Positions 5,525-10,676 of a stretch of DNA of 10,676 bases are shown one piece after another; the stretch's first letter is position 1, and every line of letters begins with the position of its first letter. Location of the stretch: contig JAHECE010000083.1 in NCBI GenBank assembly GCA_024641895.1, forward strand, positions 1-10,676, read 5' to 3'. A model generated the notes under the pieces. The model had not been told where the DNA came from and made no database searches. It worked only from the letters and a program-made list of their open reading frames with translations. A program made the position numbers and the translations under genes. Source of the stretch: Actinomycetales bacterium. GTDB taxonomy: Bacteria; Actinomycetota; Actinomycetes; Actinomycetales; JAHECE01.

Positions 5525-7066
5525 TCATGTCTGGGTCTCGGTGCGGTTGCCGGTCCAACGGGTGTGGAAGGTGCCGGGCTTGTCGGTGCGGTGGTAGGTG
5601 TGGGCGCCGAAGAGGTCGCGCTGGCCTTGGATGAGGGCGGCGGGGAGGCGTTCGGCGCGGATGCCGTCGTAGTAGGCCAGGGATGAGGCGAACGCGGGTG
5701 TCGGGACGCCGGTGAGGGCGGCTTGGGCCACGATGCGGCGCCAGGCCGGGAGGCCGTCGCCGACGGCGGTGGTGAAGTACGGGTCGGCCAGCAGCAGTGG
5801 CAGGTCGGGCCGGCGCTGGTAGGCCTCGGTGATGCGGTTGAGGAAGCGGGCGCGGATGATGCAGCCGCCGCGCCAGATGCGGGCCAGCGCGCCGCGGTCG
5901 ATGTCCCAGCCGTACTGCTCGCTTGCGGCGGCGATCTGGTCGAAGCCTTGGGAGTAGGCGACGACCTTCGAGGCGTACAGCGCGAGTCGGACGTCCTCGA
6001 TGAACGCGGCCCGGTCGGTGATCGTGAAGGTGGCGGCGTGGGCGGGTAGCGTGCCGCGGGCGGCCTGACGCTGGGGTGTGGAGCTGGACAGGGCGCGGGC
6101 GAAGGTGGCTTCGGCGATGCTGGTGATCGGCACGCCGAGGTCGAGGGCGTTCTGGACGGTCCAGCGGCCGGTGCCTTTCTGGCCGGCCTGGTCGAGGACG
6201 ATGTCGACGAACGCCCTGCCGGTCTGCGCGTCGACGTGCTCGAGGACCTGAGCGGTGATCTCGATGAGGAAGGACTCCAGGTCGCCGGTGTTCCACCGGG
6301 CGAAGATCTGCCCGATCTGGGCGGGGGTCGCGTCCAGGCCGTGGCGCAGGAGGTCGTAGGCCTCGGCGATGAGCTGCATGTCGGCGTACTCGATGCCGTT
6401 GTGGACCATCTTGACGAAGTGGCCGGCGCCGTCGGGGCCGACGTGGGTGCAGCAGGGGACGCCGTCGACGTGGGCGGCGATGTCCTCGAGCATGGGGCCG
6501 AGCACCGCATAGGACTCGGCGGGTCCGCCGGGCATGATCGAGGGGCCGGTCAGGGCGCCCTCCTCACCGCCGGAGATGCCGGCACCGACGAAGTGCAGGC
6601 CGGCCTCGCGCAGGGCGGCTTCGCGGCGGCGGGTGTCGGGGAAGTGGGCGTTGCCGCCGTCGACGACGACGTCGCCGGCTTCCAGGTGGGGCAGCAGGGA
6701 CTCGATCGCCGCGTCGGTCGCGGGACCGGCCTGCACCATCAGGATCATCCGGCGGGGCCGTTGCAGGCTCGCGACGAAGTCCGCCACCGTGGTCGCCGGG
6801 ACGAAGGAGCCCTCGGTCCCGTGCGCGGCCGTCAGGGCGTCGGTGCGTCCCCGGGACCGGTCGTACACGGCGACGGTGTAGCCGTGGTTGGCGAAGTTGC
6901 GTGCGAGGCTGCTGCCCATGACGCCGACGCCGACGACGCCGATCTGGGCCGACGCCGTGATGGCCGACGCGATCGGGGCAGGCGACATCGGGGTCGATCC
7001 GGCCGGAGCCGGGGGGGCATGCGTGCCGGGGGTCCGTGCGGGTCCGGCAGCGGCGGTGCTGGACAT
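5525..7066 (-). CDS. gnd: 6-phosphogluconate dehydrogenase, decarboxylating (NADP-dependent type)
   Basis: A 513-residue enzyme of the oxidative pentose phosphate pathway, converting 6-phosphogluconate to ribulose 5-phosphate and CO2 while reducing NADP+. Seen: Rossmann motif GVVGVGVMG (43-51), a cofactor loop YDRSRGRTD (68-76), VVVDGGNAHFPDT, the substrate signature GAGISGGEEGALTGPSIMPGG (161-181), and GHFVKMVHNGIEY with catalytic Lys219 and Glu226. The C-terminal helical domain with IWRGGCIIRARFL and FGAHTY aligns with the E. coli Gnd family to its end. The cofactor loop keeps Arg-Ser, which fits NADP, but has Asp where E. coli has Asn. ATG 7066 was preferred to GTG 7075 because AGGAGG lies 9 bases before the ATG but directly abuts the GTG. 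This leaves an Ala/Pro/Thr-rich extension of about 40 residues before the Rossmann fold. It lies downstream of msrB on the same strand, with a gap of 120 bases, so co-transcription is possible. Confidence 0.95.
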   Translation of the reverse strand: MSSTAAAGPARTPGTHAPPAPAGSTPMSPAPIASAITASAQIGVVGVGVMGSSLARNFANHGYTVAVYDRSRGRTDALTAAHGTEGSFVPATTVADFVASLQRPRRMILMVQAGPATDAAIESLLPHLEAGDVVVDGGNAHFPDTRRREAALREAGLHFVGAGISGGEEGALTGPSIMPGGPAESYAVLGPMLEDIAAHVDGVPCCTHVGPDGAGHFVKMVHNGIEYADMQLIAEAYDLLRHGLDATPAQIGQIFARWNTGDLESFLIEITAQVLEHVDAQTGRAFVDIVLDQAGQKGTGRWTVQNALDLGVPITSIAEATFARALSSSTPQRQAARGTLPAHAATFTITDRAAFIEDVRLALYASKVVAYSQGFDQIAAASEQYGWDIDRGALARIWRGGCIIRARFLNRITEAYQRRPDLPLLLADPYFTTAVGDGLPAWRRIVAQAALTGVPTPAFASSLAYYDGIRAERLPAALIQGQRDLFGAHTYHRTDKPGTFHTRWTGNRTETQT

Positions 7067-7075
7067 CCGGGTCAC

Positions 7076-7081
7076 CCTCCT
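7076..7081 (-). promoter_or_regulatory. Ribosome binding site deciding the gnd start
   Basis: AGGAGG on the minus strand. It is 9 bases from ATG 7066 and has no spacer to the GTG at 7075, so the ATG is the likely start. Confidence 0.7.
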
Positions 7082-7186
7082 GAGCGCGGTCCGGGTCGGT
7101 GGCCAGGTCGAGCGGCCACGCTACTCATGATGCCGGGCGGTGGTGCCGGCGCGCGGGCGCCTGACGAGACCCCGGTCGGCCCTTGG

Positions 7187-7579
7187 TCATCCGGGCGAGA
7201 AGGTCAGCGCGATCGAGTTCATGCAGTACCGCAGGCCCGTGGGGGTGTGGGGGGCGTCGTCGAACACATGGCCCAGGTGGGATCCGCATCCGGAGCAGCG
7301 GACCTCGGTGCGCACGCCGAGGAGGGACCGGTCGTCGTGGAGGTCCACCGCGCCGTCGTCCGTGGGTTCGAAGAAGGACGGCCAGCCGGTGCGTGAGTCG
7401 AACTTCGCCTCGCTGCGGAAGAGGTCCTGGCCGCAGCCGCGACACCGGTACGCGCCCGCTCGGTGCTCGGCGAGCAGCTCGCCGGTCCACGGGCGCTCCG
7501 TGCCGGACCGGCGCAGCACCCGGTACTCCTCGTGCGTGAGGGCGGTGCGCCACTCGGCTCTTGTGCTCGCCTTGTCCAT
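7187..7579 (-). CDS. msrB: Peptide methionine-(R)-S-oxide reductase
   Basis: A 130-residue cytoplasmic enzyme that reduces methionine-R-sulfoxide in proteins, normally with thioredoxin. Seen in order: the entry motif GTERPWTGELL (26-36), the first zinc pair CRGC (46 and 49), KFDSRTGWPSF (59-69), the second zinc pair CSGC (95 and 98), HLGHVFDD, and the catalytic Cys119 in RYCMNS. The recycling cysteine found in many MsrB enzymes (Cys63 of E. coli, in DSGCGWPSF) is Thr64 here, and there is no other free cysteine. ATG 7579 was chosen because the protein then begins at the usual distance from the GTExP motif; its ribosome site is weak. Longer in-frame readings to 7723 give unrelated sequence. It is divergent from the UbiB-like kinase and lies upstream of gnd. 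Confidence 0.95.
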   Translation of the reverse strand: MDKASTRAEWRTALTHEEYRVLRRSGTERPWTGELLAEHRAGAYRCRGCGQDLFRSEAKFDSRTGWPSFFEPTDDGAVDLHDDRSLLGVRTEVRCSGCGSHLGHVFDDAPHTPTGLRYCMNSIALTFSPG

Positions 7580-7687
7580 GCGCCATTGTGCGCCCGTCGG
7601 CGACCTCGTTCCGTGCCCGCTCACCGCCGTGCTGCCGCACGATGGGACGGTGGTGGACGTCGCGAGGTCTACCGACCTGGAGGTCTG

Positions 7688-9361
7688 ATGACACCACCCC
7701 GCCTGCGCGGCCGCTACTTCCACATCGTCGCGTTCTTCGCGGGGGTCATCACGCGAGTCGTGTGGTGGGAGCTCATCCTGCGCCGCATCGGGTTCCGTGG
7801 GCTGGCCCGTCGCACCCGCGACGAGCGGTTCCGTCGGGAGGCGACGCGCTTCCGAGGCCTCGCCATCCGCATGGGCGGCGTGATGATCAAGGTCGGGCAG
7901 TTCTTGTCCTCACGACTCGACGTGCTGCCGCGCGAGGTGACCGACGAGCTCGCCAACCTGCAGGACGAGGTCCCGGCGGAGGACTTCGAGGACATCAGGC
8001 GGCTGGCCGAGGCCGAGCTCGGCAAGCCGCTCGCCGACCTCTTCGACGCGGTCGATCCCGTGCCGCTCGCCGCCGCCTCGCTCGGCCAGGTGCACCGCGC
8101 CACGCTGGGGAGCGAGCACGACGTCGGCTTCCGGGACGTGGTCCTCAAGGTGCAGCGCCCCGGCATCGCGGCGATCGTCGACACAGACCTGGCAGCGCTG
8201 ACCAGGGTGGGCACCTGGCTGATGCGCTATCGCCCGATCCGGGCGCACGCCGACGTCATGGCCCTGCTCCGCGAGTTCTCGGTCATCTTGCACGAGGAGA
8301 TCGACTACGGGCACGAGGCGGACAACGCCGAGACCTTCCACCGCAACTTCGCCGACGACCCGGGCGTCAAGGTGCCGCGGGTCGTGCGCCCCTTGAGCGC
8401 CCGACGGGTGCTGACCCTGGAGGACGTGTCTGCCATCAAGCTCGGGGACTACGCCGCCATCACCAACGCGGGCATCGACCGGGCGGACGTGGCGGAACGG
8501 CTCGTGACCACCTATCTGAAGCAGGTCTTCGAGGACGGCTTCGTCCACGCGGACCCTCACCCCGGCAACCTGTTCGTCACCCCCGTTCCCGGGCGCGCGG
8601 GTGCGCCGGGGACGTGGCAGCTGACGTTCGTGGACTTCGGGATGATGGCGCGCGTCCCGGACACCGTCCGCAGCGCGCTGCGGGAGCTGCTCATCGCGGT
8701 GGGCACCCGAGACTCGAGTCGGGTCGTGAAGGCCTACCAGATGCTCGACATGATCCTGCCGGGTGCCGACTTCGCCGCGATCGAGCGAGCCGAGGCCGAG
8801 GTCTTCGACAGGTACTGGGGCATGTCGATGAACGAGCTCCGGAACATCGACCCGCAGGAGGTGCGGGAGTTCGCGCGCCAGTACCGCGACCTGCTGCTCG
8901 ATCTGCCCTTCCAGGTCCCGCAGAACCTCATCTACGTCGCGCGGACGGTATCCATCCTGTCCGGGATCTGCACCGGGCTGGACCCGAACGTCAACCTCTG
9001 GCAGCAGGTCGGGCCCTATGCGCGGGGCCTCGTCGAGGACGAGGTGTCCGGCGGCCTCGGAGACTGGCTCGATCGGATCGGCGACGCCCTGCTGGCGCTG
9101 CTCGCGCTACCGGGGCAGGCCGGCCGTGTTTTCGCCCGAGCCGACCGCGGCGGGATCCCGGTCCGCGACGAGCAGGCCGGCCGCGCGCTGCGCTCGTTGA
9201 GCCGTTCGGTCGACAGGCTGAGCGGAACCGTGGTGACAGCCGGCCTGCTCATCGCGGGCTCCGTCGTGCTGACCGCGGGATACGTCGGGGCCGGCGTCGC
9301 GCTGTTCGGGCTGTCGGGCTTCGCGCTGCTGTGGGTCCTGGTCAGCGGCAGGAGGCCGTAG
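7688..9361 (+). CDS. ABC1/AarF/UbiB-family atypical protein kinase-like protein
   Basis: A 557-residue protein starting at ATG 7688, with GGAGG at 7679-7683. The family marks are all present: KVGQ (68-71) of the KxGQ motif, the Ala-rich nucleotide loop LAAASLGQVHRA (127-138), the ATP-binding Lys154 in VVLKVQRPG, EIDYGHEADNAE (204-215), the catalytic-loop equivalent HADPHPGN (287-294), and DFG at 316-318. The C-terminus has two closely spaced hydrophobic helices (about residues 515-550), as in membrane-bound UbiB proteins. In proteobacteria and mitochondria the family supports ubiquinone synthesis as an ATPase; actinomycetes make menaquinone, so the role here is open and may concern quinone or lipid handling. 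A small hairpin, AGGTC TACC GACCT (7665-7678), lies just before the ribosome site. It is divergent from msrB and convergent with the small gene after it. Confidence 0.93.
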   Translation: MTPPRLRGRYFHIVAFFAGVITRVVWWELILRRIGFRGLARRTRDERFRREATRFRGLAIRMGGVMIKVGQFLSSRLDVLPREVTDELANLQDEVPAEDFEDIRRLAEAELGKPLADLFDAVDPVPLAAASLGQVHRATLGSEHDVGFRDVVLKVQRPGIAAIVDTDLAALTRVGTWLMRYRPIRAHADVMALLREFSVILHEEIDYGHEADNAETFHRNFADDPGVKVPRVVRPLSARRVLTLEDVSAIKLGDYAAITNAGIDRADVAERLVTTYLKQVFEDGFVHADPHPGNLFVTPVPGRAGAPGTWQLTFVDFGMMARVPDTVRSALRELLIAVGTRDSSRVVKAYQMLDMILPGADFAAIERAEAEVFDRYWGMSMNELRNIDPQEVREFARQYRDLLLDLPFQVPQNLIYVARTVSILSGICTGLDPNVNLWQQVGPYARGLVEDEVSGGLGDWLDRIGDALLALLALPGQAGRVFARADRGGIPVRDEQAGRALRSLSRSVDRLSGTVVTAGLLIAGSVVLTAGYVGAGVALFGLSGFALLWVLVSGRRP

Positions 9362-9394
9362 GCGCCTCCCTGTCGTTGCCCGGAGGGGCCGACG

Positions 9395-9425
9395 GGAGCG
9401 CGAGCCGCCGAACGGAGCGCGAGCC
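9395..9425. repeat. 12-bp direct repeat, 19-bp period, between converging genes
   Basis: GGAGCGCGAGCC occurs at 9395-9406 and 9414-9425, in the 76-base gap between the stop of the UbiB-like gene and the end of the minus-strand 75-residue gene. No hairpin with a clear terminator shape was seen in this gap. Confidence 0.7.
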
Positions 9426-9437
9426 CGGGAGCTGCTG

Positions 9438-9665
9438 CTAGGCCGGGGGCTTCTTCTCGTCCATGCGACGAAGGGCCGCGTCGAGCACGCCGCGCCCGGC
9501 GAGCAGCATCTCGCGGCGAGCGGCGTCGCGATGCACGAAGAAGCCCTCGGGGAGGATCGTCTCGAGGCCCTTGCGGATCTCGGCGCGGGCGGCGTCGAGG
9601 TGCTGACGCACGTCCTCCGGGACGTGGACGCGGGGTGTGTCCCGACCGGACCTGCTCTGAGTCAT
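9438..9665 (-). CDS. Small conserved-looking protein of unknown function (75 aa)
   Basis: ATG 9665 is preceded on the minus strand by GGTGAGGAG, about five bases away, and the frame has strong third-position GC up to TAG at 9440-9438. The protein is hydrophilic and mostly predicted helix: VHVPEDVRQHLDAARAEI, then KGLETILPEGFFVHRDAARREM, then LLAGRGVLDAALRRMDEKK. It has no signal peptide, membrane segment or cysteine. I do not recognise the family. It lies convergent to the UbiB-like gene and divergent from the V-ATPase genes, so it is probably expressed on its own. The ribosome site and codon use make it a likely real gene. Confidence 0.75.
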   Translation of the reverse strand: MTQSRSGRDTPRVHVPEDVRQHLDAARAEIRKGLETILPEGFFVHRDAARREMLLAGRGVLDAALRRMDEKKPPA

Positions 9666-9792
9666 GGCGGCTCCTCACCGAGACCTCGATGATACGTCGT
9701 CCTCCCGGTGGGTGGCTTCGCCGTGCGGCTCATGGCTCGCTCGGGACCTTGTGCCGTGTCCACCAGGCCCGGTGTCGTTCCACGCTGGAAAC

Positions 9793-10242
9793 GTGGCGGA
9801 CCCAGGGAGGTTCCTTCGCAGGTTCCAGCGGCTCGTGTCCCCGCCCGGACGCCCCGGGCTGGCCGGTGTGCCGACCGACCACGAGGCGCAGGTCGCGGAC
9901 GAGCTCAGGGACGTCTTCGCCGCGATCGACGCGATCGAGGATGAGACGCGCCGCATCCGCACCGAAGCCCAGGAGCGGGCCGAGCGACGTCGCGCGGAGT
10001 CCGAGGCGGAGGCGGAGCGCATCCTCGCGGACGCGATCCGAGGCGCCGAGCAGGTCCGTGCCGACGCCGCTGCGCGGCACCGGCGGGACCTCGACGAGGA
10101 CATCGCCGCGACCCTCGAGCAAGCGCGCGTGGCGGCCGAGGACGTCGTCGCCCGCGCTGATGCCAGGCTCGACGAGACCGCCCAGGAGGTCGTGAGCCGG
10201 GTGCTCGACGCCGGACCGGTCGGCGAGAAGGCCGCACGCTGA
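9793..10242 (+). CDS. V/A-type ATPase peripheral-stalk coiled-coil subunit (G/H-like)
   Basis: A 149-residue protein. After a basic, Pro-rich N-terminus (FLRRFQRLVSPPGRPG), residues from about 30 to 140 form one long charged helix with heptad-like spacing of Ala, Glu and Arg (for example AQERAERRRAESEAEAERI). This is the look of V-ATPase subunit G/H or F-ATPase b-type stalk proteins. The assignment rests mainly on the next gene, which overlaps by one base (TGATG) and looks like V-ATPase subunit C. It would tie the catalytic V1 head to the membrane part. The start is uncertain: GTG 9793 has only a weak GGAA, which lies inside a small hairpin TTCCA CGC TGGAA (9778-9790). GTG 9835 is an alternative, and ATG 9664 would give an unlikely Pro/Ser-rich extension. 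It is probably the first gene of the operon, with the promoter in 9666-9792. Confidence 0.75.
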   Translation: MADPGRFLRRFQRLVSPPGRPGLAGVPTDHEAQVADELRDVFAAIDAIEDETRRIRTEAQERAERRRAESEAEAERILADAIRGAEQVRADAAARHRRDLDEDIAATLEQARVAAEDVVARADARLDETAQEVVSRVLDAGPVGEKAAR

Positions 10243-10676
10243 TGGTCGTCGGGATCGCCTCGAACGCCGGCGCCGTGCGGGCGGGCCTGCTCGGCCGCCA
10301 TCGGCTCGGCCGGGGCGGGGCTCGCGACCTCGCTCGACGGGCGAGCCTGGGCGAGGCCGTGGCTGCCTTGCGGGAAGGCCCCTACGGGCGCGACCTGGGG
10401 GCGGCCCCGACGCTCGCCGCCGTCCAGTGGGCAGTGGCGGGGACGCCGCTGTGGAACATGCGCGTGCTCGCAGGCTGGCTGCCTCCCCGCGGCGGCGAGC
10501 TGGTCCGTACCTTGGCGGGCTGGTGGGAGGTCCTCAACGTGGAGAACCTGCTCGCCGGCCTCGGCGGAGCGGTCAGCCGTGCGCCGTACGACCTCGGTCG
10601 CCTCGACACGGCGTGGCGCCGGCTGCGCGGCGCCGGCTCGGCCGCCGCGGTCCGGGCCCGGTTGGCGGACTCCGCG
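10242..10676 (+). CDS. V-type ATPase subunit C (AC39/V0d-like), N-terminal part, cut by window edge
   Basis: ATG 10242 overlaps the stop of the previous gene (TGATG), pointing to coupled translation. The frame stays open for 145 codons to the last base with normal codon use. The protein begins MVVGIASNAGAVRAGLLG and is helical and Ala/Leu-rich, with RASLGEAVAALREGPYGRDL (about 35-54) and a Trp-rich middle (VQWAVAG, LWNMRVLAGWLPP, LAGWWEVLNVENLLAGL). I associate this pattern with actinobacterial V-type ATPase subunits of the AC39/subunit C family, which link the soluble V1 motor to the membrane rotor ring. No search was done, so the call depends on pattern memory and on the coiled-coil neighbour. 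Subunits I, K, E, F, A, B and D would be expected beyond the right edge. Confidence 0.75.
   Translation, partial: MVVGIASNAGAVRAGLLGRHRLGRGGARDLARRASLGEAVAALREGPYGRDLGAAPTLAAVQWAVAGTPLWNMRVLAGWLPPRGGELVRTLAGWWEVLNVENLLAGLGGAVSRAPYDLGRLDTAWRRLRGAGSAAAVRARLADSA

Noticed and set aside
5347..6510. Minus-strand 387-codon frame rich in Ser, Pro and Thr within gnd
   Set aside because: It is an out-of-frame shadow of gnd, which matches the E. coli enzyme throughout.
6236..7396. Long plus-strand open frame opposite gnd and msrB
   Set aside because: It spans two clear genes and the gap between them, and its translation is Gly/Val/Asp-rich filler typical of antisense frames in GC-rich DNA.
7561..9441. 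Long plus-strand open frame overlapping the UbiB-like gene
   Set aside because: It is the +1 shadow of a gene with all family motifs; the translation is Arg/Pro/Gly-rich with no motifs.
9664..9792. ATG 9664 as start of the stalk subunit
   Set aside because: It would overlap the start of the divergent 75-residue gene and add a Ser/Pro/Cys-containing tract unlike stalk subunits.

Overview
The window is about 70% GC, with coding frames ending almost always in G or C, Shine-Dalgarno sites of the AGGAGG type and several GTG starts. Together with the protein types (GH13 amylase ending, mycobacterial-style lipoprotein, GerW-like membrane protein, GndA-type 6-phosphogluconate dehydrogenase, V-type ATPase genes) this suggests an actinomycete of the Micrococcales, perhaps near Cellulomonas or Actinotalea. 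The genus is inferred from impression, not from a search.

Left part (1-3378): the C-terminal part of a GH13 alpha-amylase-family enzyme cut by the window edge, then a secreted lipoprotein with its own ribosome site. Next is a minus-strand gene of unknown function (1889-2502) that can only be read through with two +1 frame changes; it is either a decayed gene or carries assembly errors. A well-formed alpha/beta hydrolase runs divergently from it.

Middle (3400-7579): the hydrolase converges on a minus-strand Nramp-type manganese transporter (mntH) across a hairpin. The transporter's last codons and stop were apparently remodelled by a 17-bp tandem duplication. An AT-rich divergent promoter region (4681-4958, the longest gap without a gene) separates mntH from a GerW/YtfJ-family membrane protein. 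That gene converges on gnd (6-phosphogluconate dehydrogenase), which follows msrB (methionine-R-sulfoxide reductase) on the same strand. Mn uptake, NADPH supply and methionine-sulfoxide repair are all oxidative-stress themed, but no shared regulation is visible.

Right part (7688-10676): an ABC1/UbiB-family atypical kinase with two C-terminal membrane helices, a convergent 75-residue protein of unknown function, and then the first two genes of an apparent V/A-type ATPase operon: a coiled-coil peripheral-stalk subunit and, with a TGATG overlap, a V-type ATPase subunit C (AC39-like) that runs off the right edge.

No tRNA, rRNA, CRISPR array, insertion sequence or phage gene was seen. I did not find a convincing new multi-gene system. 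The best leads are the doubly frameshifted gene, the V-ATPase operon start, the GerW-like protein with its unusual tail, the 75-residue protein, and a set of short tandem duplications.
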